DNA of 64,000 bases. Source: Solimonas aquatica (lineage in GTDB: Bacteria; Pseudomonadota; Gammaproteobacteria; Nevskiales; Nevskiaceae). Under the pieces are notes generated by a model. The model did no database searches. It had not been told where the DNA came from and saw nothing but the letters and a program-made list of their open reading frames with translations. A program made the translations under genes and the position numbers. Of the stretch, positions 8,479 through 17,759 are shown in pieces. The DNA is taken from contig NZ_FOFS01000002.1 of the NCBI RefSeq assembly GCF_900111015.1, positions 282,287 through 346,286 on the forward strand. Direction: 5' to 3'. Positions within the stretch are counted from its first letter, which is position 1; every line of letters starts with the position of its first letter.

Positions 8479-10017
8479 GTGTCGATAGTCGATCTGTTGT
8501 GTGGGGAATTCGGTGCGCGCTGCCTGACGCAACCCGAGCAGCTGGCGCGATATGAAATTCCGGAGCGGGGGCCGCGCGGCACCGCGCTGGCCGCCTTGCT
8601 GCCAGCCGACGAGGCCGAGCTGCAGCGAGCCTTGGCGCTGGCGAATGCAGAGGGCTTTGCCTATGTGCTCAGTGCCGGGCGTACCGGCCTGGTGGAGGCG
8701 CAGCGCCCGCAGGGCGAAGTGGTGCTCAGCCTGGAGCGCTTCTCACGTCCGCTGGCCCTGGAGCTGGCTGATGGTTCCCGCTGCGAGCTGGCGAGCAGTC
8801 CATCCCTGGCTGCGGCCCGTCAGCATCTCTACGAATGGTGGCTGGTGCAGGGCAAGCCCGGCCTGGACCACGCGGTCCTCCACGCCGAGGCGGCACTGAC
8901 CATCGACGCCGCCAATGAATTGCTTGAACCCCTGGGCTGGATGTTCCCCCTGGAGCTGGGCGCCAGCGCTGCCGCGACCGTCGGTGCCTGCGTGGCCAAT
9001 GGCTCTGCCGGCGCCAACGCCGTCTGCTACGGCACGGCCGCGCACATGGCGCATGGCGCCGCAGGCTTCTGGGGGCGCGCAGAAGCCACGCCGGTTTTTT
9101 CCGGCGCTGCATGGGCCCAGCCCGCGTCCGACGTGCTGGCGATCGACTCCACGCGTCTGGACTTGCGTCAGGGTCTGATCGGCACCCAGGGCATTCTCGG
9201 GGTCATCACGCGCGTCGGTTTGCGGTTGCACGCCATCCCCGTTCAGCGGGAAGCAGCCTTGCTGCCGCTGGCGGATATGAACAGCGCCATGCAGCTGTTC
9301 AAGCTCGCACGGCAAACCTTCGGCCCGGATATCGAGGAATTCGAGTTTCTGTCGCGCTCGTCATTGGCACTGGTGAAGCAGCTGCATGGCGACGGCCTGC
9401 GGCTGCCCATCGCAGAAAACATCGATGCACCGTATTACGCGCTTCTGCAACTCAAGTCCGTGGTGCATGACGATGATCTGGCTGGCCGTCTTTACGCGTT
9501 CCTGAGCGGCCCTGCTGGCTTTGCTGATGAAGCCATCGGCTACGCACCGCTGAAGAATCTCAAGCGTATCCGTCATTCCGTGACGGAGGCCAGCAACGCC
9601 CGCATGCGCGCGCTGGGCGGCGGGCGGCTGAGCTTTGATACCGCCACGCCAGTGGCAAGTTTCGGGGCTTATCTGGATCGGCTGGCGCAGGAGCTGACTG
9701 CGCTGGCTCCAGATCTGGAGTTCATCGCCTTTGGCCATGCCGGCATCGGCGGCGCGCATCTTCACCTGCTCGGCACCGCGGCCAGGCCGGTGGCCGCCAT
9801 GAGCGATGAGTTGGTGCGCACCGTGTTTGACGTTACGGCCGCCCATGGTGGCACCTTCAGTGCCGAGCACGGTGTGGGGCCAAAATGGGCAGAAGAGTTT
9901 CTTCGTCGTGTGCCTGAACAACGGCTTGCCGAGCTGGCAGAGGCCAAGCGGACTTACGATCCTGGTCTGGTGCTGCAGCCGCGTAGCTTCGGGATGGAGC
10001 GGCTGTTGAAGCAGTAG
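8479..10017 (+). CDS. FAD-linked oxidase (GlcD / D-lactate dehydrogenase-like)
   Basis: 512 residues from a GTG that has GAGGA at a good spacing; the frame is open further upstream into manC but without a start signal. The N-terminal FAD-binding part includes SAGRTGLVEA and GACVANGSAGANAVCYG. The C-terminal FAD-oxidase part includes FGHAGIGGAHLHLLG and SAEHGVGPKWAEEFL, equivalent to the GHxGDGN and HGxG segments of D-2-hydroxyacid dehydrogenases. It lacks an Fe-S domain, so electrons must go to a quinone or a partner. It begins 58 bp after manC and may be cotranscribed, but no metabolic link to GDP-mannose is obvious. The substrate (D-lactate, glycolate or other 2-hydroxyacid) cannot be told from the sequence. 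Confidence 0.85.
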   Translation: MSIVDLLCGEFGARCLTQPEQLARYEIPERGPRGTALAALLPADEAELQRALALANAEGFAYVLSAGRTGLVEAQRPQGEVVLSLERFSRPLALELADGSRCELASSPSLAAARQHLYEWWLVQGKPGLDHAVLHAEAALTIDAANELLEPLGWMFPLELGASAAATVGACVANGSAGANAVCYGTAAHMAHGAAGFWGRAEATPVFSGAAWAQPASDVLAIDSTRLDLRQGLIGTQGILGVITRVGLRLHAIPVQREAALLPLADMNSAMQLFKLARQTFGPDIEEFEFLSRSSLALVKQLHGDGLRLPIAENIDAPYYALLQLKSVVHDDDLAGRLYAFLSGPAGFADEAIGYAPLKNLKRIRHSVTEASNARMRALGGGRLSFDTATPVASFGAYLDRLAQELTALAPDLEFIAFGHAGIGGAHLHLLGTAARPVAAMSDELVRTVFDVTAAHGGTFSAEHGVGPKWAEEFLRRVPEQRLAELAEAKRTYDPGLVLQPRSFGMERLLKQ

Positions 10018-10689
10018 GAATTGCCATGCGCACGGCCACCTTCGCGTGCAAGTCCACCACATCGCCTGCTGCATTCGCGCTCACGGAATGTTCCGTCATC
10101 GGCGTTCCGGTCTCATGGCAAAGCAAGATATCCGTGTTGTCGCCAGATTTGCAGCGAAGCAAGCCTGTAAATCGTCTTGAAGAGTTCAGTCAGATGTGAC
10201 GTAAATCCGCTGGGGTGGAGCTCGATGAAACGAGATGGCGCACAACTCGTCATTTGACGCGTGGCGGATATTGCACGGAGTCGCTTGTTGCGCGCAGGCC
10301 CGTGGAAATACAGGGCCATTACCGAGGGCACTGGGGCTGCTGACCATCGCCAACGGCTCGGATGCCTTCGCTGCCTTGCTGCAGGCATATGCTCTGAATC
10401 CGCGTAGCGAAGCCGCGCGAGCCGCCTTGAACGAAGCGTGTACGAAGAGCAAGCGAAAGATGAATCTGTATCCGGAGAATCAGCTCGAGTTTTTCCCTGC
10501 GGGCTGGGCGACAAGCAGGCTTTGAATGAGCTGGTGCTGTGCGACCAACAAGTCGACAAGGCGGGGTTCAGCTCAGACCCTGGCGAGACCTATACGGATG
10601 GCATATCCCGTCGGTCTGCCTGGCATCGGTAAGCGGTCCGAGACAGACATGGCGCCTGGTCGGGCCAGTGCGCTCCGATAGGGCCAGGA
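10018..10689. other. 672-bp stretch without an intact gene; possible TPR gene remnant
   Basis: No complete gene is convincing. One plus-strand frame at about 10325-10525 reads ALGLLTIANGSDAFAALL then YALNPRSEAARAALNEACTK, which looks like the last repeat of a TPR protein. The frame has no matching upstream part, so it may be the tail of a decayed gene. Composition is AT-richer than the flanking manC and tolC genes. A spurious chance frame remains possible. Confidence 0.3.
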
Positions 10690-11559
10690 TCACGCAGATT
10701 CGGCGCGCAAGTAGCGGTGCACTTTTTTCTTCAGCCTGTCGGGCGGGGTGATTGGCGCGCATGCCAAGATCTGCGCCAGATCTGGCTTGCGAATCCCGCT
10801 GAAGAGCTTTGTATGGAGTTGCTCTCCTTCCGGCAGGGTGCGAGCAAAATCAGCTTCTATGCCGATGGACGCCGCGAAGTCTCGCCATTTAAAGGGCACA
10901 TCGATGAAGCCGCTGTCGAAGTAACTGTATGGGACTCGATAAGCACAGCATACGATCGCAGCGTGCAGGGCCCCACATAGGACGAAGCGGGCGCTCGTTA
11001 TCTTGTCTATGAATTGATGGATGGCGTCGAGGCTTGCCTCTATGTTGGGGCGAACGACCGCCTGAGCCCCTGTGCTGGAAAGAAGCTGTTCATCGGTTTT
11101 CTTCTCCAGGAAATGGGGCACACACAAGCTGGCGCCAGAAAACTCGGTCGCTGGGCGTGGACTGTACAGAGCGGGAAGCAGCAAGGCCGGATCGCCCATT
11201 GGCGTGTCCGGAGGCAGACCCAGTGCGTCACGGGTCAATGGGCCACGAACGCCAAAAAACACGCAGTGCTCCAGCAACTCCGGATCAAGAGGCAGTGCGT
11301 CCTTCTTTCCGCAGCACCAAAATGCCACCTTGGCATTCGCGCCGCCTTGGGAATGCTCAAGCCCGGCCTTTACGTGATAGTCGGAAATAACACTTCCGAT
11401 CAAATGCAGGACATCAAGTCGGGATCTAGGTCGGCCCCACTGCGGGTGCAGAAGACTCCGTCCCGAGAGTTCCCTTAGAAGCAGTTCTGAGAGCAAGTCA
11501 CCAAAGTTCTGGTGCTTCAGTCCTTTGCGCCAATACGAAATGATTGGCGCATCAGCCAT
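10690..11559 (-). CDS. Polysaccharide pyruvyl transferase family protein
   Basis: 289 residues. NFGDLLSELLLREL near the N-terminus, FFGVRGPLTRDALG and MGDPALLLPAL in the middle, and ITSARFVLCGALHAAIVCCA near the C-terminus match the pyruvyl-transferase fold (CsaB/WcaK type), where the final motif normally reads R-x-H-A. These enzymes add ketal pyruvate to sugars of exopolysaccharides or cell-wall polymers; many members have other or unknown substrates. The ATG has GGAG 8 nt upstream. It stands alone, on the opposite strand from the preceding FAD oxidase and 136 bp from the next gene. No membrane segments. Base composition is close to the AT-richer accessory genes to the left. Confidence 0.7.
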   Translation of the reverse strand: MADAPIISYWRKGLKHQNFGDLLSELLLRELSGRSLLHPQWGRPRSRLDVLHLIGSVISDYHVKAGLEHSQGGANAKVAFWCCGKKDALPLDPELLEHCVFFGVRGPLTRDALGLPPDTPMGDPALLLPALYSPRPATEFSGASLCVPHFLEKKTDEQLLSSTGAQAVVRPNIEASLDAIHQFIDKITSARFVLCGALHAAIVCCAYRVPYSYFDSGFIDVPFKWRDFAASIGIEADFARTLPEGEQLHTKLFSGIRKPDLAQILACAPITPPDRLKKKVHRYLRAESA

Positions 11560-11695
11560 GCGACTGTCTCCGCCGGAGCGTGCAGTGCCTGCTGGCTCCG
11601 GTGCAGAGCGCAGTTGCTTTCAGCATCTTGGCCAGGCTTCGGGCTGAGTGTGATTGCACAATCCAGCACATCGGAATGACCTGGCTGGATCGAAC

Positions 11696-12556
11696 TCAGT
11701 GGAGCGTGCTCCAGTCCTGACCGTTGGTGGACGTGTACAGCTGACCACCGGAATAGAAAAGATAATTGCCCGACCAGTAAGCCTGGCTGCTCTTGGCGCC
11801 CGCTTTCTGCGCGACGTTGATCAGAACGCGGCCGCATTCGGCAAGGCTGCCAACCGGTGTGACTTGCCACTTGTCGCCGACGTGAACCTGGCAGCCGCGG
11901 GGCGTGCCGGGGGCGGCCTGCGGGGTGGAGAAGCCGGTGCTCGGAGCTGCGGCCGGTGTCGGGGCCGCCGCCGCCGCCGCAGGCGCTGGGGCGGGCGGAG
12001 CCGGTCGATATGGTTTGGCGGCCGCCGGTGGCGCCATGGGCACGCTCTGGCTGCCGGCCGGGGCGGGCGCAGGCACGTCACCCAAAGGTACCGGGGCTTC
12101 CAGGTCAGGCATCACGGGGGCTGCAGCTGGTGCGGGCGGCGGAGTGGCGACCGGTGCGGGAGACGGCGTGGCAGCGACAGCAGCGGGGCGCGATGCATCT
12201 TCGCCGGGCTTGCGCTCGGCCGGTTCGGCAGCAGGCGCAGGGCCGGTGCGCAGGGTATTGAGGGCGCCGATCGAGCCGCCGCCATCGCTGCGGATCGGCT
12301 GCCAGGTCTTGCCGCCGTCCGTTGACTGGTAGGACTGCCCATCTTTGTAGGCCAGGTTCACGGCGCCGAATTGTGCGAACTGACGTTCGCCAGGGGTGGC
12401 GGCCGCTTCGGCATATTTCAGGCAGCTGCTGATCGACGTTGCGCCCATCACCACCCAATCCTCGCCAATCAGTACGCGGCAACCCTTGCCGGCGGCGTCC
12501 TGCGCGAAAGCTTGGACGCTCGTCAGTGCCAGGGCGAGAGCAAGGAATCTTTTCAT
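11696..12556 (-). CDS. Secreted protein with two copies of a Cys-containing module
   Basis: 286 residues, function unknown. Signal peptide MKRFLALALALTSVQAFAQ. Then two related modules: the first (about residues 24-95) has GCRVLIGEDWVVMG, SISSCLKYAE and YQSTDGGKTW; the second (about 225-286) has GCQVHVGDKWQVTP, SLAECGRVLI and LYTSTNGQDW. Each has one Cys at the start and one about 20 residues later, probably a disulphide, and ends in a BNR-like S-T-[DN]-G-x-x-W turn. A long Ala/Pro-rich linker joins them. I start at this ATG because it opens the signal peptide; the frame runs further upstream without support. It lies 100 bp downstream of the tolC-like gene on the same strand and may be cotranscribed with it. 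Confidence 0.7.
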   Translation of the reverse strand: MKRFLALALALTSVQAFAQDAAGKGCRVLIGEDWVVMGATSISSCLKYAEAAATPGERQFAQFGAVNLAYKDGQSYQSTDGGKTWQPIRSDGGGSIGALNTLRTGPAPAAEPAERKPGEDASRPAAVAATPSPAPVATPPPAPAAAPVMPDLEAPVPLGDVPAPAPAGSQSVPMAPPAAAKPYRPAPPAPAPAAAAAAPTPAAAPSTGFSTPQAAPGTPRGCQVHVGDKWQVTPVGSLAECGRVLINVAQKAGAKSSQAYWSGNYLFYSGGQLYTSTNGQDWSTLH

Positions 12557-12656
12557 CGTCTTCAAATCTCGGGCGAAGGTGTCGCTGTGCGAAAGGAGCG
12601 GCAAAAATCTTAAATGACTGCTGGGATTTATGGCGAGCGCTGACGGTTGTTTGCCA

Positions 12657-14024
12657 TCAGCGGCGCGCGCCGCCTGACTCGCCACCGCCGAGCAGGGCAT
12701 CCAGATCGTCGATATCCGCCGCGCTGAGCTGGCCTACGTCGCCTTTGAGCTGCAGCAGGTTGATGAGATAACTGTAACGGGCCTGCGCCAGGGCCTTCTG
12801 GGCGCCGACCAGGGCCTGACGGGTGTTCAGCGCATCGATGATGGTGCGTGCGCCGACCTTGAAGCCCACCTCCGTCGCCACCACGCTGGCCTGCTGTGAG
12901 TTCACGGCGTTGGCGGAAGCCTTGACGGCGGAGATGCCGCTGACCACGCCTTCGTAATGGTCGCGCACGCTCTGGTTGGTGATCTGCAGCTGCTGCTGAT
13001 AGTCGGCCTGCGCTTTCTTCTCGCCGGCCTCGGCCTGGCGTACGCCGGAAGACACCTGGCCACCGCGGAACAGCGGCCATGTCAGGTTCACGCCGACGTA
13101 GGCGTTCTGCGAGTCGTAGCCGAATGTAGAGGTGGAGTATTCGCGATCCAGAACTCCCGAGGCCGCGATGGTGGGCAGGTGCGCACCAAAGGCGGCGGAG
13201 ACTGACTGCCTGGCCGCTTCGGCGGCGTAGCGGGCGGCCATCAGGTCCAGGTTGGTGTCCTGGGCGGCGGCCACCCAGCTGTCCACCGAGGCGGGATTGG
13301 GCGGCGCCAGCGCGATTTCCTCGCGCAGGGGCGCGACGCGGTCCATGGGGCGGCCGATGATCACGGACAGCGCGCGCTTGGCCTTGTTGAGGGCCAGCGT
13401 GTCGGTGATCACGGTTGCGGTGCTGCTGTCGTAAGAGGCCTGCGCGTTGCGGGCGTCGGTGACCGCAGCCAGGCCGGACTTGTACTTGGCTTCCTGGGTT
13501 TCATACTGCTGCTTGAAGGCCGACTGGGCGTCGAGATCGGCGCGCAGGGCGTCCTGGGCGCTGAGCACATCCAGATAGGCGCCCACCAGGCGCAGCACCA
13601 GTTTCTGTTCGGCCGAGCGATAGGCCGCTTCGGCTTGCGCGACGGTGGCATCGGCAGCGGCCACCTTCTTGAAGGCGGTCCAGTCGAACAGCGTCTGGCT
13701 CAGCTGCAATACGTAGGATTCGGAGTTATAGGTTTCCTGCAGCTGCTGATACAGCACCGAGGCCTTGTCGCCGGTCTGCAATACCTTGAAGCGGTTTTGC
13801 TTGGCACCTGCCTGTGCGCTGACTTGTGGCAGCAGCGCGCCCCAGGCCTGCGGCTTGGCTTCCTTGGCAGCGTCGCGCTGATACCGGGCGGACAGCAGGG
13901 TCTGGTCATTGTCCTGCGCCAGCTGATAGAGGTCGCGCAATACGCCGGCCTGGCTCGCGACGGGGGCGAGCAGCAGTACGGAGGCAATGGCAGTAAGACG
14001 TAGATTCCGGATCCCTGTGTGCAT
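12657..14024 (-). CDS. tolC: TolC family outer-membrane channel protein
   Basis: 455 residues with a signal peptide (MHTGIRNLRLTAIASVLLLA...SQAG). The rest is the TolC pattern of long helical hairpins in two repeats, for example SYVLQLSQTLFDWTAFKKV in the first and VGVNLTWPLFRGGQVSSGVR in the second, the latter being the typical second-repeat strand. It forms the trimeric outer-membrane exit duct for type I secretion or RND/ABC efflux. No membrane-fusion protein or pump lies next to it, so it is a stand-alone duct as in many gammaproteobacteria. The start was chosen at the signal peptide. It is divergent from rmlA over 231 bp. Confidence 0.9.
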   Translation of the reverse strand: MHTGIRNLRLTAIASVLLLAPVASQAGVLRDLYQLAQDNDQTLLSARYQRDAAKEAKPQAWGALLPQVSAQAGAKQNRFKVLQTGDKASVLYQQLQETYNSESYVLQLSQTLFDWTAFKKVAAADATVAQAEAAYRSAEQKLVLRLVGAYLDVLSAQDALRADLDAQSAFKQQYETQEAKYKSGLAAVTDARNAQASYDSSTATVITDTLALNKAKRALSVIIGRPMDRVAPLREEIALAPPNPASVDSWVAAAQDTNLDLMAARYAAEAARQSVSAAFGAHLPTIAASGVLDREYSTSTFGYDSQNAYVGVNLTWPLFRGGQVSSGVRQAEAGEKKAQADYQQQLQITNQSVRDHYEGVVSGISAVKASANAVNSQQASVVATEVGFKVGARTIIDALNTRQALVGAQKALAQARYSYLINLLQLKGDVGQLSAADIDDLDALLGGGESGGARR

Positions 14025-14255
14025 GGTGTCTCGACCTGTGGCTAAAAAGGCGGCCGCTGGGCGGGCGCGCTGGGCGGGATAGTAGCCTACGGGAACCCCA
14101 GCCGTGGGCGGCATCGCGCAAGAGGGCGGGGGGTTTTGAGAGCTTCGGGTCCGTGCCGGCGGATGTGATGTCTTATCCTATCCGCCGATAGACCCGGATC
14201 GCGTCGCCCCACCAGGGGCCGTGGTGCGGCGTGGCGTTTTTTCTAGAGGATATCC

Positions 14256-15137
14256 GTGAAACGTAAGGGGATTGTTCTGGCGGGCGGCTCCGGTACGCGA
14301 CTGCATCCGCTGACACACTCGGTCAGCAAGCAGCTGATGCCGGTCTATGACAAGCCGATGATCTATTACCCGCTCAGCACGCTGATGCTGGCCGGCATCC
14401 GCGACATCCTGATCATCACCACGCCCAGGGACACGCAGTCGTTCCAGCACTTGCTGGGCGATGGTTCGCAGTGGGGGCTGGACTTCAGCTACGTGGTGCA
14501 GCCCAGCCCCGATGGTCTGGCGCAGGCCTTTCTGCTGGGCGAAGGCTTCCTCGGCAATGATCCGGCCTGCCTGATTCTGGGCGACAACATCTATCACGGC
14601 CATGGCCTGGCCGAACTCATGCAGAGTGCGCACGGGCGCGAGCAGGGCGCCACGGTGTTCGGTTACTGGGTGCGTGATCCCGAGCGCTACGGCGTGGTGA
14701 GCTTCGACGAATCCGGCCGTGCCATCGATGTCGAGGAAAAGCCGGCGCAGCCCCGCTCCAATTACGCCGTCACCGGGCTTTATTTCTACGACAAGGACAT
14801 CGTGCCGATCGCCAAGTCCATCAAGCCTTCGGCGCGCGGCGAGCTGGAAATCACCGACGTCAACAAGGTCTATCTGGAACGCGGCGATCTGCACGTGGAA
14901 CTGATGGGCCGGGGCTACGCCTGGCTGGACACCGGCACGCACGATTCCCTGCTCGATGCGGCGAACTTCATTCAGGTGATGCAGGCGCGCCAGGGTCTGC
15001 AGATCGCCTGTCCCGAGGAAATCGCCTGGCGTCAGCGCTGGATCAGCGACGAGGATCTGGACCGGATGGCCCGATCCCTGGCCAAGAACGGCTATGGGCA
15101 GTATCTGCAGAACCTGCTCAGGACCGGGCGCGGCTAG
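14256..15137 (+). CDS. rmlA: Glucose-1-phosphate thymidylyltransferase
   Basis: First step of dTDP-L-rhamnose synthesis: dTTP plus glucose-1-phosphate gives dTDP-glucose. 293 residues, normal for RmlA/RfbA. The nucleotidyltransferase motif [13 protein letters not shown] is at the N-terminus; [20 protein letters not shown] and [14 protein letters not shown] are the sugar-site and C-terminal signatures. The start is a GTG with AGAGGA 6 nt upstream. It opens the rmlACDB-galE cluster. The enzyme is usually feedback-inhibited by dTDP-rhamnose. The next gene is 90 bp downstream. Confidence 0.96.
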   Translation: MKRKGIVLAGGSGTRLHPLTHSVSKQLMPVYDKPMIYYPLSTLMLAGIRDILIITTPRDTQSFQHLLGDGSQWGLDFSYVVQPSPDGLAQAFLLGEGFLGNDPACLILGDNIYHGHGLAELMQSAHGREQGATVFGYWVRDPERYGVVSFDESGRAIDVEEKPAQPRSNYAVTGLYFYDKDIVPIAKSIKPSARGELEITDVNKVYLERGDLHVELMGRGYAWLDTGTHDSLLDAANFIQVMQARQGLQIACPEEIAWRQRWISDEDLDRMARSLAKNGYGQYLQNLLRTGRG

Positions 15138-15227
15138 CACACCGCCTCCGGCCTCTGTGCGCCTGGTTTTCGCTGCCTCGCCGGCCAAGCTTTTCCTTAG
15201 AGATTTTTCTCCAGACCGAATTCTTCG

Positions 15228-15791
15228 ATGAACGTCATTGAAACCCGTCTCCCCGGCGTGCTGATCTTCGAGCCGAAGGTGTTTGGCGATGCGCGCGGTT
15301 TTTTCGTGGAGACTTTCCGCGAATCCGTGTGCCGTGAGCGCGGCATTCCGCCTTTCGTGCAGGACAACCAGTCGCGCTCGCGGCGCGGTGTGCTGCGCGG
15401 TCTGCACTATCAGCTGCTGCAGCCGCAGGGCAAGCTGGTGCGCGTGGCCAGCGGCCGCGTCTTCGATGTGGCGGTGGACGTGCGGCGTGGCTCGCCCACT
15501 TTCGGGCAATGGGCGGGCGTGATTCTGGATGATGTCTCGCACCGCCAGTTCTACGTGCCGCCGAACTTTGCGCACGGCTTCGTGGTGCTGTCGGATACCG
15601 CGGACTTCGTCTACAAGTGCACCGACTATTACCACCCGGCTTCCGAGGCCGGCATCGTCTGGAATGATCCGGACGTGGGCATCGAGTGGCCCGCCGAGGT
15701 GCTGGACGCGGTGCTGCTCTCCGACAAGGATCGTGCGGCGCCCCGGCTCAAGGACCAGCTTGCCGAGAAGCTGCCGGTGTACGCGCCATGA
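15228..15791 (+). CDS. rmlC: dTDP-4-dehydrorhamnose 3,5-epimerase
   Basis: Third step of dTDP-rhamnose synthesis. 187-residue cupin; motifs include GDARGFFVETFR, RGVLRGLHYQ (the catalytic His region), and YVPPNFAHGFVVLS. The last 20 residues ([19 protein letters not shown]) are typical of the family. Its stop overlaps the start of rmlD by 4 bp (ATGA), implying translational coupling. The order rmlA-rmlC-rmlD-rmlB differs from the common rmlBDAC order. Confidence 0.96.
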   Translation: MNVIETRLPGVLIFEPKVFGDARGFFVETFRESVCRERGIPPFVQDNQSRSRRGVLRGLHYQLLQPQGKLVRVASGRVFDVAVDVRRGSPTFGQWAGVILDDVSHRQFYVPPNFAHGFVVLSDTADFVYKCTDYYHPASEAGIVWNDPDVGIEWPAEVLDAVLLSDKDRAAPRLKDQLAEKLPVYAP

Positions 15792-16669
15792 GCATTCTCG
15801 TCACCGGTGCCGGCGGCCAGGTGGGCCGTGAGCTCACTGCGCGAGCCGGCGGGCGCAAGCTCATCGGCCTGGATCGCGCCGCGCTGGACATCACCGATGA
15901 AGCGGCGATTCTCGGCGCCATCGAGGCCAACGCTGCGCGCGTGCTGATCAATGCCGCCGCCTACACCGCCGTGGACAAGGCCGAAAGCGATCAGGCCAGT
16001 GCCTTCGCCGTGAACCGCGATGGCAGCGCGGCCCTGGCGCGTGCCTGTGCGCAGGCCGGCATTCCCCTGCTGCATCTGTCCACGGATTATGTTTTCGACG
16101 GCAGCGCGCCGGCGCCTTACCCGGAATCGGCAGCTGCCGCACCCCTTGGTGTCTACGGCCTGAGCAAATGGGAAGGCGAGGTCGCCATCCGCAAGGCCCT
16201 GCCGCAGCATCTGATCATCCGTGTCGCCTGGGTGTTCGGCGAGTTTGGCGCCAACTTCGTGCGCACCATGCTGCGCGTGGGGCGTGAACGTCCGCAGCTG
16301 CGCGTGGTGGCCGATCAGCGTGGCGCCCCCACGCACGCCGGCGCCATCGCCGAAACGCTGCTGGGGCTGGCGGACCGCATCCTGGCGGGCGAGTCGCTGC
16401 ACTGGGGCACGTATCACTACACCGGTGCGCCGGTGACCACCTGGCATGGCTTTGCCGAAGCGATCTTCGATGAGGCGCTGGCACTGGGCCTGATCGAGAA
16501 AAAGCCGCAGGTCACGGCCATCACCACCGCCGACTACCCCACGCCCGCCCGGCGCCCGGCCAATTCGGCGCTGGACATGACGCAGGCTGGGCTACAGTTG
16601 CAGCTGCGGGCTGCCTCATGGCGAGACGGCCTTCGCGAAACGCTACGCGCCTGGAAGTCGGCCTCATGA
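15788..16669 (+). CDS. rmlD: dTDP-4-dehydrorhamnose reductase
   Basis: Final NAD(P)H-dependent step giving dTDP-L-rhamnose. 293 residues with the Rossmann motif [17 protein letters not shown] at the N-terminus, LSTDYVFDG and the catalytic YGLSKWEGE (Y-x-x-x-K). The C-terminus ([20 protein letters not shown]) is the usual RmlD ending. The start ATG overlaps the rmlC stop by 4 bp, and its own stop overlaps rmlB in the same way. An in-frame extension into rmlC is open but lies inside that gene. Confidence 0.96.
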   Translation: MSILVTGAGGQVGRELTARAGGRKLIGLDRAALDITDEAAILGAIEANAARVLINAAAYTAVDKAESDQASAFAVNRDGSAALARACAQAGIPLLHLSTDYVFDGSAPAPYPESAAAAPLGVYGLSKWEGEVAIRKALPQHLIIRVAWVFGEFGANFVRTMLRVGRERPQLRVVADQRGAPTHAGAIAETLLGLADRILAGESLHWGTYHYTGAPVTTWHGFAEAIFDEALALGLIEKKPQVTAITTADYPTPARRPANSALDMTQAGLQLQLRAASWRDGLRETLRAWKSAS

Positions 16670-17757
16670 GTTATCAAGCCCAAAACATGCTCGTCACCGG
16701 CGGCGCCGGCTTCATCGGCTCCAACTTCGTGCGCTATCTGCTGGGCGCCGATGCGTCGGTGCGCATCGTCAACCTGGATCTGCTCACTTATGCCGGCAAG
16801 CTGGAGAACCTGGAAGACCTGCCCGGCGCGGATCGGCACCACTTCGTCAAGGGCGATATCTGCGATCGTGAGCTGATCGACAAGCTGCTGCGCGAGCACC
16901 GCATCGACACCGTGGTGCACTTCGCCGCGGAAAGCCATGTGGATCGCTCCATTCACGGTCCCGGCGAATTCGTGCGGACCAATGTCGTGGGCACCTTCAC
17001 CCTGCTGGAATCCGCGCGCCAGTACTGGATGGCCGAGCAGAAGCTGGACAAGGCGGCGCTGGCCGCGCAGCGGCGCTTTCATCACATCTCCACGGATGAG
17101 GTGTATGGCTCGCTGGGTCCTCAGGACCCACCGTTTCGCGAGACCAATCCCTACGAGCCCAACTCGCCGTACTCCGCGAGCAAGGCCGGCAGCGATCATC
17201 TGGTGCGTGCCTACTTCCACACCTACGGCTTTCCGGTCACCACCACCAACTGCTCCAACAACTACGGGCCGTATCACTTCCCGGAAAAACTCATTCCGCT
17301 GATCATCCTCAACGCCCTGCAAGGCAAGCCGCTGCCGGTGTACGGCGATGGCCAGAACGTGCGCGACTGGTTGTTCGTCACCGATCACGCCAGTGCCATC
17401 GCCCGCGTGCTGCAGGCCGGCAAGACGGGCGAGACCTACAACGTCGGCGGCTGGAACGAGAAGAAGAATCTCGATGTGGTGGAACAGATCTGCGCCATCC
17501 TCGACGAGCTTTCGCCGCGCAAGGACGGCAAGCGCTACGGCGAGCAGATCAGGTTCGTGACCGATCGTCCCGGTCATGATCGCCGCTACGCCATCGACGC
17601 CGGCAAGCTGGAACGCGAGCTGGGCTGGAAGCCGGCCGAGACCTTCGAAACCGGCATCCGCAAGACCGTGCGCTGGTATCTGGACAATCTGATCTGGGCG
17701 GAAAAGGTGACCGGCAGCGCTTACGGCGACTGGATCGCCAAGCAGTACGGCGCTTGA
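16666..17757 (+). CDS. rmlB: dTDP-glucose 4,6-dehydratase
   Basis: Second step of the rhamnose pathway: dTDP-glucose to dTDP-4-keto-6-deoxyglucose. 363 residues, extended SDR fold. [16 protein letters not shown] binds [13 protein letters not shown] carries the dehydratase Asp-Glu pair (D-E), and [12 protein letters not shown] carries the Tyr-x-x-x-Lys pair. [14 protein letters not shown] is the usual family signature. It starts inside the rmlD stop (ATGA overlap) and ends 2 bp before galE. Confidence 0.97.
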   Translation: MSYQAQNMLVTGGAGFIGSNFVRYLLGADASVRIVNLDLLTYAGKLENLEDLPGADRHHFVKGDICDRELIDKLLREHRIDTVVHFAAESHVDRSIHGPGEFVRTNVVGTFTLLESARQYWMAEQKLDKAALAAQRRFHHISTDEVYGSLGPQDPPFRETNPYEPNSPYSASKAGSDHLVRAYFHTYGFPVTTTNCSNNYGPYHFPEKLIPLIILNALQGKPLPVYGDGQNVRDWLFVTDHASAIARVLQAGKTGETYNVGGWNEKKNLDVVEQICAILDELSPRKDGKRYGEQIRFVTDRPGHDRRYAIDAGKLERELGWKPAETFETGIRKTVRWYLDNLIWAEKVTGSAYGDWIAKQYGA

Positions 17758-17759
17758 TC

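Noticed and set aside
14178..15635. 485-residue minus-strand frame opposite rmlA and rmlC
   Set aside because: Antisense artefact; His/Arg/Ala-rich and without domain.
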